Below, piece after piece: positions 1 to 13,100 of a stretch of 64,000 nt of DNA. The stretch covers positions 1 to 64,000 of the forward strand of contig JXTC01000620.1 in the NCBI GenBank assembly GCA_002914845.1, read 5' to 3'. Both the position numbers and the translations under genes were made by a program. Under the pieces are notes generated by a model. It was given only the letters and a program-made list of their open reading frames with translations. It had not been told where the DNA came from and searched no databases. This DNA comes from Trema orientale. Taxonomy: Eukaryota; Streptophyta; Magnoliopsida; Rosales; Cannabaceae. Every line of letters begins with the position of its first letter. Within the stretch, counting starts at the first letter, position 1.

Positions 1-2415
1 AGGGATAGGTTCTGAATCAAAAGACATGTAACTGTAATGGTGTTAGAATCCTTCAATCTCTCCTCCATTCTATGATTGATAAGCATTCAATCCGACTCCT
101 AAAATGCAAATATGAAATAGAAATACCCCTCCGAATCAAAACGCCCAATCTCCATTTTGAAAACACCCGAAACTGAGATAGAGAGAGATTGATGATTGAA
201 CTTTCCTCTTTCTTTTATTTATTTATTATTGTACAGAGAGAGAGAGAGAGAGAGAAAGGATGTGAAAGGGACAGGTTGATAGAGATGCTTTGCTTTTGTA
301 AAATTGGTATCCACATTCATCTGGAAAAATCTAGTTGTCGTCATTTCGATTTCATTATATTTAATATATTGGGGTTGATTGCCTCAAATTTGTAAATTCA
401 AGTACTTAATTGCCAAGAAAAAAAATTCAATGGCCATATTGCCAATGCACGATAAATTCAAGGGATATGTATGCCAAAGACCCTATGACGTTAATAGATG
501 CCCCATATTAATTTTATGTATATTAACCCCATTTTTTAACTACTTAATTTCTTTGTCTCCATTTTATCCTTGTAAACTCTAATCTACAACAAATTTTCTT
601 TTATTATCTCTTCTCCTTTCACTATCGTCAAATCCTCAATTCCCAACCTCATTTGTGCAAGTGCACACAATCACAAGTAATATAGATTAGAAAGTAGAGT
701 GTTGAATCTACGATGATTGAATAATAAATTTGTTAAATACTAAAATTGTTTCAAGTCTAAGATAATTCAAATAATCATAAATAAAACAAAATAAAAATAC
801 AAAATAAAACTAAATAAGATTGCAAAAGAAACTAGAATAGATGCAAATTGAAGTAAATAAATCAAGAAAATAAACATCTGAGATTACAAGCTCACCCAAT
901 CACTCACTTGTATTTTTTTTTTTTTTACCTCTCTTAAATTAATTTTACAAAACTAATTTATTAGCAAAGTGATCTTAGTTACTACAAGGTTCTTCCGAAA
1001 ATCAAGTAGAAATTTTCCTCTAAACTAATCAACTATATTTTTATGTGGATTAAAATATAAAAGGAATTTATTAGGCATAAGCACTTTCTAGTGGCTCCAT
1101 GCAAGTATATTCCCATCTCACCTACATTCATGTCATTCTATTTCTAGTTAAACACATAATTCCAGTTTTTAATTTCACTATGGTTTCAAAAAAAAAAAAA
1201 AACATCTAATTAGTGATGAAGTACTTAGAAACAATAAGCATAAAATAAAGCAAACAAATTAAATACGGTAGTCAAATAATAACTAGGCGCAAATAAATCT
1301 AAGCTACGTGGTTGGGTTACTTTGTAACTGGGGACAAAAACATTTAGTTAATAATAAAAATTAAGAATAAAAGGCAATTTATTCCAACCATTACGATAAG
1401 TACAAAATTAAAAGAGAAAAGATTGAAAGAATTAAATTAATGTCGTTGATATTCCTCTTTTGCATGAGCTTTAGATGTTCTCTTGAAAGTTATTATTTTT
1501 GCTCCTCCAAAGTAGAAAATATCATCTTGAAAATGGTACTCCAAAGTACGCTCAAAAATATGAATCACTAAATATTGAAAATCCTTAATATAAACTAGAT
1601 ATGAAAATCTAACCTAAAACTAATTCTAATATATTAGTATAAATATATATTTTTGTGATTTTCTTCTTTATTTTTACTCCAAAAATGGAGTCTTAGAAGT
1701 GTCTTGAAAATGGTACCTTGTAGGTTTTTCAACATATGGCTGATGAATGAGAAGTGATTCATTGATTTCTGATCATTGGATCAAAAAATGAATGGTTTTG
1801 ATTAAATATGAGGGGATACAGGAGATAAAACAAGGCGAATGATATAGTGTGGTGTGGACAAACTGGTTTGAGCTCCTTCAGGGTTGTTTAAAATTAAACA
1901 CGTGTCTATTTCAGATTGGGGGGGAGCTATGAACCGTTGGCGTGTCAAAAGTTAATTGGGTGAAGAACGCGGGTGAATGTAGAGTTGCAGAGACTCGGCT
2001 ATATGGGATTGAGCTCATCGTATACATGAAACTTATAATTTGACTGGCGAGAAAATATATATGATGTTTTTATTATAAGTATACATAATGAACCAATGAA
2101 TATGATCATCGTATTGCAATTCAAAGTAAGTGATGTGAAATATATCTTTGCGTTACTTCCATTTCAAGCAAGAGAGATGCATCGAATGTAAATAATATTA
2201 GGATATGATTTTACATTACTATAATTATCATATGCCAGAAGTATGAATCAAATTACGTTCTCTTCTAAGTTGTATATACAACAACTAAAGTGAGCTAGAA
2301 GTTCATTAATTCAAACGTATATTGAGTTTTGAATATTTATCATTAAATATTAAGAAAGATTTACCCAGTAAAGTTTTAATAATGCATTCTAAAATAATAA
2401 ACATCCAAGAGAAAG
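1..2415. other. AT-rich intergenic DNA, no gene seen
   Basis: No reading frame here has the composition or motifs of a protein. The short open frames at 189-582 are chance frames in AT-rich DNA. A (GA)n microsatellite lies at about 234-256 and A/T homopolymers occur at about 911-924 and 1188-1201. I see no recognisable transposon domain or clear terminal repeat. Confidence 0.6.
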
Positions 2416-2725
2416 TGTTATAAATATACTAATCAGTTGTGGATGTTCATATTCCATAACCCCTAATTTTATACTCCATATCCTCCATTCAATTAGTATA
2501 GTTGTAACCTACAGCGCAACATTTCATTCACTAGTATTTTATTGCAGTTGTAACTCATGATCTTTAGCTTGCAATACTTCTAAATTCTTGGCCTATATAT
2601 ATGGTCATTTGAGAACTTGTAATAGAGAGAATGAAGAAAGAGAATAATATCAACGCTAGAATATTTCCTCTATTTTTATATTGTCTGCATCTCTCTTTCT
2701 TTTATGTTCACATATTATCTTTTTG
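2416..2725 (+). repeat. LTR-like sequence, left copy of an inverted pair
   Basis: It begins TGTTATAAATATAC, contains a TATA-like CTATATATATGG at about 2593, and runs to about TTCACATATTATC near 2720. The same series of motifs occurs in the same order in reverse complement at 3280-3499: the start, a segment around CCCCTAATTTTA, CCATTCAATT and GTAACCTAC, and the shared end. The TG start, the TATA element and the roughly 300-bp size suggest short copia-type LTRs, but I could not fix the 3' ends or find target duplications. Confidence 0.55.
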
Positions 2726-3279
2726 TATACAAATTAATATGTATAACTTAAACCATCACATGCGATAGATTACATTTGTATATATAGTTCTTGAAAATTT
2801 TATTCAACCAACTTTTCTATTTTCTTGTATTTGCATTTCTATTTCTAAGGTGCTACATTTATTAATGGCTTTATTTGGTTGTAAAAACGTGGAGTTTCGA
2901 GGAATTATATAAACCACTTCGTAGAGTCAATACTTACATGGCTATGACCAAACCCATAACTTATTTTAAGTGCAACATTCTCTACAAGGAATGTGCAGTG
3001 CCATAAGCATAAACAAAAATTAATTAGAACCACAGGTTCAAGTATGGGATGGAATCCTCAAAACCAATATACTCCACCAATAAGAAATAATATCTACAAA
3101 TAAGAAGAGAATACATTTAATCAAGATAATGAGATTATACCTAACTAAGCATATTTTGGTAATGATACGATATCTAATAGTACTTAACATAGTCAATATA
3201 TAAGGGATTACCTTATCCGAATTTACCTTTTAGAATAATTGGTGACTAAAGACTCGTACTAATAACGTATGGTAAAACT

Positions 3280-3499
3280 AAAGATAATATGTGAACATAA
3301 AAGAAAAAGAGATGAAGACAACATAGAAATAGAGAAAATATATTATTCACTTTCTTCATGGTCTCTACAACAGTAAAATACAACTAAATGAAATATTTAG
3401 TTGTAGGTTACGATTATACCAATTGAATGGAGATTATGGAGTGTAAAATTAGGGGTAATGAAATATAAAAATCCACAACTACCTGATATAGGTATGACA
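3280..3499 (-). repeat. LTR-like sequence, right copy of an inverted pair
   Basis: Read on the minus strand from 3499 it starts TGTCATACCTATATC and follows the left copy at 2416-2725 with scattered substitutions and small indels, ending near 3280. About 550 bp of unrelated AT-rich sequence separates the copies. No coding sequence of a retroelement lies between them. Confidence 0.55.
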
Positions 3500-4011
3500 A
3501 CTGAAAACTATAGATTACGTATTATCAAGTCCTCCACATTACAGATTATTTGTTGATTATCTAGCCTTATAGTTGCTGATCACTGAATTTAATCTCACTT
3601 ATTAAGTTGTACATTGTATTTCTCTCTACCTGCTTTTCTTTGACAACTGTAGTTACAAACAAAAACCTTGACTTCTAATTTTGATCACAAAGAAATCAAA
3701 AATGAAAAACAGAATAAAACTTATGTTCCTACCACATGGAATACCTCAAATAGAAGTACATTAAGTACTTCCCTTTTCTTTAAAAATGAAAATTGAATAT
3801 ACAATCTGGACCATCTTCGCAGTTCAGCAAATACAAAAACAAAAAAATCAAGTGGTTTCGTCAAACCGAAGCAAATTTGATAAACTTCTGTCCCTGAAGC
3901 AAGTGTTCCACAATCCATAGGATGGAAGAAAGATCTATAAGATGGATTACCTACTGCTTAGGCATATCTATTGTCCCACCAAACAATTTGCTTTTAAAGA
4001 ATGCTTAGAGT

Positions 4012-7000
4012 TCAAAGCTTTTGACTTTTACCAAAAATCCTTAAGCTCTCCATTGCAGTTCGGATTTTCTCCGATATTACAGAGTAGAGACATCTTTGTG
4101 CTGCCTCATCCAAACCATCTGGAGTGCTTGGCCATCCTAATAATGGAAGTGAAAATTTATGAGACACAGATATTGCCATCTGCCTCATTTTTGGAAGATC
4201 AAATTCTATTGGATCACCAACAGTTATACTAATCTTGTTGTTACATAATGGAACAGGAGGCCTTCTGCCAAACAAGAAGTTCTCAGGCATCACCTGGAAA
4301 TTTATCAGGAGAAAATGAGAAATGAACTGAGATAAACAAAAATGCCGTAAGAAAGCAAGAGGGCCATGTTTTTGTATTTAAAACACAACAAACTGATAAC
4401 ATAGGAAGCTAAAAGTTTGCATCTTAGACGTTAACTAACTACAACTAAAGAACCAGACAAATCCAAGATGGGAAAAATAAAAAACCCATAAGAGATCTGG
4501 CATCAAAAGCAAATATGTTGGGACAAACAAGGAAGCCACAATGCAAACAAATAACACACATTTAAACCAGCAAATGTTACAAGTAACACAGGTAAAGAAA
4601 TTCATCTTATGAGGGCCCCAGAAGAAAATTGAGGTCAGGCAGCAGAGAGAAAGATTAGACATTTCTTTCATAAGAAAGATTAAAGACATTTAATTCTTGG
4701 CATTGCCTTAGTGAAGAAACAGGTGATCACAGTAGTAGGAAGGAAATTATGATTGGTAAGCAAGAAAAGTAAACTATCTGTTCAAAGTAAGCTCTCATAT
4801 AAGACATTGATGACATTTAATGAAGTCATAGTAAAACAGACCATCGTTGACAATCAAGCAGTGTGAAGAGATAGACCAGGTGTCATGGGATACAGTAAAG
4901 TAATGAGAGGTAGAGACCTTGAGTAGATTCAAACATGACTACAAGGGTAAAATAAGAACAGAAATTTCCAGTACCACATCTACAAAAAACTCTGACATGG
5001 TAAAATTTCCAAAGTTGGCGTCGCAAGCTGCTGATTCAGCCAATTCACTAGATTTGCTAGTGCGTTGCTAATCATCATGGCATATGAGATTTACAGATAG
5101 TTGGCCAGCATTATAAGAAAATGTACTAGATTTGCTATTGTCGTCAGCCGGCATATCACTATATTTTGGATTAAAAATTTTGACAGCCATCTTTTAAGCA
5201 CAGTAAGACAGCGGACAGAACTAAATAACAGAAGATATCTTATAATAAGAGGAATTAGTTGCAAGGTTCTAGTACCAACTAGTTCACACTCGCAAGTTAT
5301 CGCTTTGCTCTCAGGAAGAAATAGTATTTTACAGTGGTCAAGCTATAATGCTATATGTTTAGATGTCTAGTAACCTCCTTTTGTTTTTGTTTCTCTTGAA
5401 TATGGCTGGAACCATCTTAGCTACCTTTTTTTCCTTTAAAAAAAAATAATAATAATAACACAAACAAAAAAAAAAAACAAAACAAAACGAAAAAAAGAAC
5501 ACACACACATTTATTGAAAATAAAAATGAAAAGTATAAATAACGGAAGAGCATAAGGCATCCTCCAACACGGTAGACATAAATAGAAAACACGATCAAAA
5601 CCGAAAGAACAAACGCAAATCTAACTACCAATAAACATAGTGTTTTTAGAACTAAGAATAATTAAACAAACAGGATCCATCTTAGCTAATTCACATATAA
5701 AATTCTTGTCCAAATTTCTTAATAAAGTTATTTATAGCATTGCCAATGCTTAGTTAAAATCTACACTGGGAAAAAATGCCTTCGATGGTGAGATCAAAGG
5801 GGTGGTGGCCCCTCCTCACCCCCAAATTTATCCTCTTCTCTCCTTCTACTCTCCCCACAGAACTTATAAGTCCAAACATCACAAAGATTCAATATTAAGA
5901 GCTCTTAAAACTATATTTAGAGAAATAATTATCACTCACAATATACAGCAACTCATTTCACGGTTAACTTCAACAACTTGGTCAAACAATCCAAACTATG
6001 TACGAAAATGGGGCAGGAAAACATAAAACCTTCATCACTGTCAGTTGTATAAATTGAAAAAGACAAATAACTAGGAAAAGGAAAATTGTCAACAGCTAGC
6101 ATTTACGTGCCCACAGCAAATAACAAAATTCATGGGACACTTGACCAAGAAAAAGTAAAATTGTCAGAATATATTCTAAACAAATTCTCCATGTAGATGA
6201 TTTGGGATATAGTTATGTAGAGTTACAGAGTACACACTGGAAAAAATCTTCCTATCAGAAAAAGAGGCGCTGAATAATATGATTATGGAAGAATAAGTAG
6301 ATAACAACCTGTTCAAACCCATGATGGACAATAGGCAAAACTATTGGGGTTACAGGGGCACGAACAATAAGACTGGCTGTTCCCCATTTTAGTCTTCTTA
6401 TAGGTGCATCTTTTTGGGAAACTTTTCCTTCTGGAAATGTGTGCAACTGCCAAACAAAAACTTGACTTAGAATTCTTTTATATTGAGATGAAAAAAGCTC
6501 TCTCTTTATTAAAATATGTCAATAAGATACTGCGACTTTCCAATTAGTAAAAGATGCTATACCATTGGTTTCTGAAAGACACCTGCCCTAAACCATCAAC
6601 TAAAGAATTCCAAACTCCTTTCTTCCTACGTGTGACCCAGAATCCATGTAATATCCAAATTGTGCTTACATTAGATTTAACAGTAAAAAGCTCCAAACAA
6701 TCTAGGTGAATTTAACTAGATTAGACTGATCATTAACCTCAAAACTGTAAATACAAATATAAAAACACCAAAACTCTTAAGCTCTAATAAATGCAATATG
6801 TATTACTTTCCTCGAAATGTGACATAAATTTCATCAAAACTAAAAGTACAAAATAAGGAAGAACTAGTAAAAAGATTCCAGACTCTCATATACGTATAAG
6901 GATAGAGAAATGAAGATGGACTACAAATAGTGAAGGAATTCAAAATATAGTGATAGTAAAAGAAAGTACCCACGCTCCATTACTTAATTGCTCAATGGCT

Positions 7001-8141
7001 TCACTCATGTGTTCTTGATATATTCCACCACCCCTTGTAATAGGTATGCACTTCCCTGCATAATTTTCCATATCAAAAAGGAATAAAACTTCAAAGAAAG
7101 ATAATAAAAGACTGTTTGTAAAACCCGACTCTTGTGAAATATAATAGATTGTTTGCAATTTATACATGTTTAATCATGATAATTGTTTACTAAATCTAAT
7201 ACTCTTGAAAAGCCTTCCATATGTACCTGTCACTTCCTGCTCTCTTCAGTAAATGTAAAACGCAGTTAAGAAGACGGGAAAAAAAAAAATCTGGAAAGAG
7301 GGGGAAGATGAAATTTATCAACTATTAGATTAACAATCTAGATTCTTAAGTTAAAAACATATCTAAAAGTTGCAAGTTGCACAAAATGGCACCCATACAC
7401 GCTCTCTCTCATATATAATACATATAGATAGACATACATTTATTCATGTATATGAGCAAAATATGTGCATGTAAGACTGGATGCACACATCCACTTCCAG
7501 GAATTAAAAGTTTTTTACAAAAATCTCCCATTGTCAAGGAATTAAGGTTTAACATGATTTAACCCAACAGCCTAAATAATCCCATAAGTTCCATTGTCTT
7601 AAAGGATCTAAAAAGCAAACCCCTTCTATTGTCCATACTTGTGTATTGGCCAAATAACAAAATGCTAGCTGTATCAAAACAAAATCACTGATTATATACA
7701 AAATTTTGAGCCCATCAATGGAACTTATTCAGCTCCAAAATAACAAAACCTACACATATTTTCTTTGGCAAAAAGTGATATATAAGAAGAAGTTAGCATA
7801 ATACCGAGTCTGAAGAAATAAGAGAAGACCGGGTTTTTGAAGCAGATGTCTTCTGCAGCCAAAGCCCACCTAGCGAGCTTCGCATCCATGGTTGGAAACC
7901 CTTCGAATCCCCACATAACGGGATCATCCAAGGTGGACATGTGATTGCTAACGGTGATAAGAGGTACTCCATGGGGTCGAGACCGAACCAAACGGAGGAG
8001 GGTCTCGGCATTGTGAACAGAGGTGGAGTTGAGAAACGAAGCCGCCAGCTTGGCGAAGGAGCCGACCGCCATGAACACCATCTTCCTTGGAACCCCTCGC
8101 AAGTGATTCCCCCGCGCCGCCCACTCCATTTTCCTCCCCAT
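4012..8141 (-). CDS. Tafazzin-family lysophospholipid / N-acyl-PE acyltransferase
   Basis: Four exons on the minus strand: 8141-7805, 7055-6970, 6446-6309 and 4293-4012. All junctions are GT-AG and the joined frame is open for 280 aa. The PlsC-type acyltransferase core is complete: NHMSTLDD at about residues 66-73 carries the catalytic HX4D (H67, D72), and FPEGK at 145-149 is the substrate-binding motif, preceded by a conserved block around residues 110-125 (FRLGKCIPITRGG). This is the tafazzin family of plants, which includes the Arabidopsis enzyme reported to acylate lysoglycerophospholipids and to make N-acylphosphatidylethanolamine; the length fits it. An ER or mitochondrial membrane role is inferred from the family. 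The start at 8141 is the first ATG in frame; a second ATG lies four codons on. The last intron (4294-6308) is about 2 kb. No broken exon was seen. Confidence 0.9.
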
Positions 8142-8330
8142 TTTTCCTCCTATTTTCCGTCCCCCATCGAGGGTTTGGTTTTGAGCTTACGCGGAGGAAA
8201 TGGGAAAGAGAAGGGAAGGGAAGAGAAAGGAAGAGAAGGGAGTGGAGTATGGGAATGGGAGTTGACAGAGACCGATTGACTGATTGCTGCTGTCAAAGCC
8301 TTCAATTATGAGTTATGACTATGAGGCTAC
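8142..8330 (-). promoter_or_regulatory. Presumed 5' UTR and proximal promoter of the acyltransferase gene
   Basis: The sequence just upstream of the start codon is purine-rich on the plus strand, so pyrimidine-rich on the gene strand (about 8195-8250), as is common in plant 5' UTRs. No TATA box can be called with confidence. The T-rich tract at 8373-8436 lies further upstream. Confidence 0.4.
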
Positions 8331-8369
8331 CCTCTCGCCACTGCAGCCAGGGGACTTGGGAGGGAACTC

Positions 8370-8560
8370 CTGGTTTTTTTTTTTCTTTTTTTTTTTTTTG
8401 GCCTTTTTTTTCTTTTTTCCCTTTTTTATTTTTTGAGAAATTAAACTGGGTGTCGTTTTGTTTTTCACTTCATGTTTATTTCTTTTCTTTTTTTGGTTAA
8501 ATGGCTGAATATGTCTTGTTTCACATTTACATCCACTTATACAGTTAGTTGATACCAAGT
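8370..8560. repeat. T-rich low-complexity tract
   Basis: Long T runs interrupted by single C or G bases fill about 8373-8436 and thin out to 8495. Open frames on both strands here are low-complexity artefacts (poly-F or poly-K). Confidence 0.7.
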
Positions 8561-8854
8561 ATATTAGTTTTTGAGGCGGACCAGCTACATGGCCAGTTTA
8601 AGGCCTAAAATTCAGTGCATGTCCAAAGCCTTTGTTTATAGCGAAATGGCCCACAACCATACCCGTTGAAAACCTAATCCCCAAAATACCTTTCCTCCAT
8701 TTATCTCGCCCCCTTTTCCTCCAAAATTTAATCCTTTCCCTCTCCTCTACAACCGAAAGTCACTTTTGCTCTACTCATATTTATATGCAATTTGATTTTT
8801 CAGAAATTCATTATACTGATCAGGATCCACCAAAAACATAGATACTGCCGACGA

Positions 8855-9170
8855 ACTATCCGATGAAGGACGTTAAGGATGATGATGCTGGCAGTGATTT
8901 TCGGCTTCTGGATTTCCACCACTCATCATCTCCTTATGGAAACTTCGATGTGGATGATTGAGACGTTGTAGAGAGCGAAGCCACCGAAGCAGTCGTCGTA
9001 GTCAACGACAGAGTCGGTCGTTGACTCACCATCGTGGAGTAAAAAACTCCTCAAGGAAATGCTCTAATGCTCACTTTGACACGCTTCGATTCATCGCCAG
9101 AAATGATAACCTATACTGATCGAAGATCTCATCTATTGAACTTTTCTTCTACACTAGTTCTTCATAATCG
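8855..9170 (+). pseudogene. Degraded coding-like stretch of unknown origin
   Basis: The base composition here is less AT-rich than its surroundings. One frame from the ATG near 8862 reads an acidic, serine-rich segment (MKDVKDDDAGSDFRLLDFHH) and then hits several stops. I do not recognise the protein. It may be a captured gene fragment linked to the Mutator-like element that follows, or a decayed retroposed exon. The evidence is only local codon-like character. Confidence 0.3.
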
Positions 9171-9559
9171 AAATCTTCAATTCCAAATGGCTAATAAATA
9201 AATATGTTGTTTTCATTAATTAGTATCATGATTTTAATGACTTTGTTGTTTTTTTTCAATTTGCTATAAATTAAGGATCTGGTGAAAAGAATGGATGCGA
9301 TCTTTTTTCCGTGATTTAGTGATTGAGACTTTAGTCAACACCGTTCGCCAATTTGGGATTGAAGTTTTTAATAGAAAGTTGTGTCAATTGAGCATGTCCC
9401 AATATAGTGCAAAATTAATTGCAATTATTTCACAAATATATCGTGTATTCCAATAAAAAAAAAAGGGTATAATCTCCTATTAGAAATATGTAGGACTTGT
9501 TGTTTTTTACATGCATTTATCTTTTTTTAGTAGGAAAATTTACAAAAAAATATTTTGAG

Positions 9560-10800
9560 TGTGATTCACAAGAATTTGAATACAATATACATATTCATAT
9601 ACTATTACTCAACTCAATCTAATAAAACCGACAAAAAGAAAAAATAAGTGTTTCATTGTTCATAAGAATTTAAAGTCAACTTAGAATTGGTACATAAGTT
9701 TTTTTAATAGTTGATTGTTCATAACAAGGATTTCTCTTTATGGTATATAATATTTTGAACCAGATGTATAAGTCTTTCTACATGGTTCATAAAAATATGA
9801 AGTAGGTAAAGTTTTTCTTAATGGTGGATAGTTCATAACAAGTGTTTCTCTTTATAGGATATAATATTTTAAACTAGGTAGATAAATTTTTCTATATGGT
9901 TCATAAAAGTATAAAGTAGGTATACATCTTTAAATACTACAACAGTATATGAGCACCATGACACTGGAATAAATGGAAACTGGGTGAATAGATGGTAGAT
10001 TAGTTTTTCTTTTTTAGTTCATAAGAATATGGACTTGGTATATATGTTTATAGAACATAACTTAACTCAGAAATGGTATATAAATTTTTCTTTACGGTTC
10101 ATAAGAATACGAACTCGGTATGTATATTCATATACTATAACTCAAAATTGGTACATAGATTTTTCTTAATGGTTCATAAGAATATGAACTCAGTATATAT
10201 TCATATACCATAACTTAACTCAGAATTGATACATAAGTTTTCCTAATTAATGGTTTATAAGAATTTGAATTTCGTATATAAATTTTTCTTAATAGTTCAT
10301 AAGAATTTAAAGTCAACTAAAAATATGTTGACCATTCCTAAGAAAGGGTCGATCGTTTATGAAGATAAGTCAACTACCTATTATGGCCAAATTGACATAT
10401 TCCTCTCTACCAAATATGGTCGACATTTTTCTTAATAGTTCATAAGATTTTGAATACGGTATATACGTTCATATACTGTAAAACTCAATTTATCAAAACC
10501 AAACATAAAAAAGAAAAAAAAAAAGTGTTTCATGGTTCATAAGAATTTGTAGTCAACTCAAAATGGTACATAAGTATTTCTTAATGGTTCATGGTACATA
10601 ACAAGTATTTATCTTTATGGTATATGATATTTTAAACTAGGTAGATAAGATCTTCATCATAAGAACATAAACTAGGTATATATATTTATATACCATAATA
10701 AGATATATCTAAATTTAGTATATGTAAAGATATACCATGACAATTTTTTCATCTACATAACAGAATTTATCAAAATTTCGTATATGCTAAGATATATCAT
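9560..10800. repeat. Left tandem array of the Mutator-like element
   Basis: Short motifs recur through the block: GTTCATAAGAAT, TGGTACATAAG, TTTTTCTTAATGG and CATATACTATAACTCA. A larger period is visible. The series starting AGAATTTGAATAC at 9571 returns at about 10445, and the series GTGTTTCAT-GTTCATAAGAATTT at 9649 returns at about 10526, giving a unit of roughly 875 bp. The word TGGTACATAAG is the reverse complement of the CTTATGTACCA that is frequent in the array at 11263-13100, so the two arrays face each other. Confidence 0.7.
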
Positions 10801-10984
10801 GACAATTTTTTCATCTACCAGCAAAACAAATCAATCTTTCAGAACCAATCAAAACAAAGAAACAAAGTTTTCATTAATCAAATTGACTACAATTGAAATA
10901 CTTTAATATAAACCTTCTTAATAACTCAATATACAACCAAAACATAAAAATGTACCATGACAACATGACAAATAAGAACTAATC

Positions 10985-11170
10985 ATCTTGATATATTTTC
11001 ATCTTCTTTGAAACATGTAGTTTCGCAGGATTTAGATTCTTGCAAATTTTTCGATTGTGGCCATATTCCTTACATTGGCCACACTTCACCTACTTCTTTT
11101 TCTTCAACTCATTTGCTGAGAGATATCTCATCTTTTTTTCAGCGTGCCAGCACTAATATGTCAAAAAGCC
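10985..11170 (-). pseudogene. C-terminal remnant of a Mutator-like (MULE) transposase
   Basis: On the minus strand this stretch encodes RYLSANELKKKK, a stop, then VKCGQCKEYGHNRKIC, a CX2CX4HX4C zinc knuckle. MULE transposases of the MuDR class typically end with a basic GRPKKKR-like segment followed by exactly such a knuckle. Upstream in the same direction a G-T-L-K-K-like segment can be read in another frame, which points to a frameshift. The catalytic DDE core and the SWIM finger were not found. The remnant is too short and broken to be functional. Confidence 0.7.
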
Positions 11171-11262
11171 ACTTGCTCTTTTTTACAAAATCTAGCATAT
11201 ACCCCAATCGGCTTTACTTCTAACTGTGTGAACAATCCCGCTATATGCAAACTCAAAAGTAT

Positions 11263-13100
11263 AAAGTGCCTCTCACACAAATTACTAATATGTACCATAA
11301 TTAGAAGATTGTGTGCCAATATATAGAAATTTATACCATATTGAAATTGTAAAATACCATATGTCATATTCAATATTTCATTTTCAAATATCTTAATTTA
11401 TTGCTAATTTTCACCCTTAACTCAAAAATAAAAAATTATATACCACCACAATAGTTGTATATATTGCAGTTAGAAGCTTATATACCAAAAGCAAAAAATA
11501 TGAACTACATCCAAAAATTTATGTACCAAAGTAGTAAAATTTGATACTTATACATCAAACACACAACAGAAATACAAAGTGCCTCTCACATAAATTACTA
11601 ATATATAACATAATTGGAAGATTATGTGCCCAATATATAGATAATTATACTATATTGCAATCGTAAAACATCAGATCTCATATTCAAAGATTCATTTTCA
11701 AAAATCTTAATCTGATTGCTAATAATTTTCACCCTTAACTCAAAAATAGGAAAATATACTACCACAATGGTTGTATATACTACAATTAGAAACTTATATA
11801 CTAAAGGCAAAAGAACATGAACCATGACCAAAAATTTATATACCAAAGCAGAAAATTTGATGCTTTATAAATCACACCTAACAGAAATATAAAGTGTCTC
11901 TTGCACAAATCAATTTGTTCAAAGTTCCATTTTCAAAATATCTTAATCTAATTACTAATCACCACACATAACTCAAAAATAGGAAAATATATACCACCAG
12001 AATAGTTGTATATGCCACAGTCAGAAACTTATGTACCGAAAGAAAAAAAAATATGAACCACGACCAAAAATTTATGCATCAAAGCAGAAAAATTAAATGC
12101 TAGTAAATTAAACACACAATAGAAACACAAAGTGCTACTCACACAAAGTACTAATATATACCATAATTAGAAGATTACGTGCCCAATATATAGAAAATTA
12201 TACCATATTGAAATCATAAAATACCATATCTCATATTCAAAGTTTCATGTTTAAATATCTAATCTAATTGTTAGTTTTCACCCTTAAATCAAGAATAGGA
12301 AAATATATACTACCACTATAGTCGTATATACCGCAGTTAGAAATTTATGTACTAAAAGCAAAAAATATGAACTGCAGCCAAAAATTTATGTACCAAAGCA
12401 GTAAAATTTGATGCTTGTACATCAAACACACAATAGAAACACAAAGTACCTCTCACACAAATTACTAATATATAACATACTTAGAAGATTGTGTACCCAA
12501 TATATAGATAATTATACCATATTGTAATTGAAAAACATCATATCTCATGTTCAAAGTTTTATTTTCAAAAATCTTAATTTGATTGCTAATAATTTTCACC
12601 CTTAACTCAAAAATAGAAAAATATATACCACTACAATAGTTGTATATACCACAATTAGAAACTTATGTACCAAAAGCAAAATAACATGAACCGCTACCAA
12701 AAAATTTATATACCAAAGCAGAAAATTTGATACTTTATAAATCAAACACACAACAGAAATGAAAAGTGCCTCTCGCACAAATCAATTATATTCAAAGTTC
12801 TATTTTCAAAATATCTTAATCTGATTGCTAATCATCATTCATAACTCAAAAATAGGAAAATATATACTACCAGAATAGTCGTACATGCCACAGTCGAAAA
12901 CTTATGTACCAAAAGAAAAAAATATGAACCACGACCAAAACTTTATGCACCAAAGCAAAAAAAAATAAATGCTTCTAATTTTCACCATTAACTGAAAATT
13001 GGAAAATATATACCACTATAGTCATATATACTACAATCAGAAACTTATGTACCAAAAGCAAAAAATCATAAACAGCGACAAAACATTTATGTACCAAATA
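11263..13100. repeat. Right tandem array with three-part higher-order repeat
   Basis: Units begin with AAAGTGCCTCTCACACAAAT or a close variant at about 11263, 11576, 11891, 12129, 12443 and 12763, and a partial unit ends the array. Spacings are 313, 315, 238, 314 and 320 bp. Units 1 and 4, 2 and 5, and 3 and 6 share private variants. Units 2 and 5 carry an extra AATAATTTTCACCC. Units 3 and 6 lack about 75 bp and share CCAGAATAGT and GAACCACGACC. The array is therefore a trimer of about 866-872 bp repeated twice. Confidence 0.85.

Noticed and set aside
5359-5631. Phenylalanine- and tyrosine-rich frame in the last intron of the acyltransferase gene
   Set aside because: It is low complexity opposite an A-rich tract, within an intron defined by clear flanking exons.
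7941-8311. Plus-strand frames opposite exon 1 of the acyltransferase
   Set aside because: They are antisense shadows of a GC-richer exon and leader, with no family resemblance.
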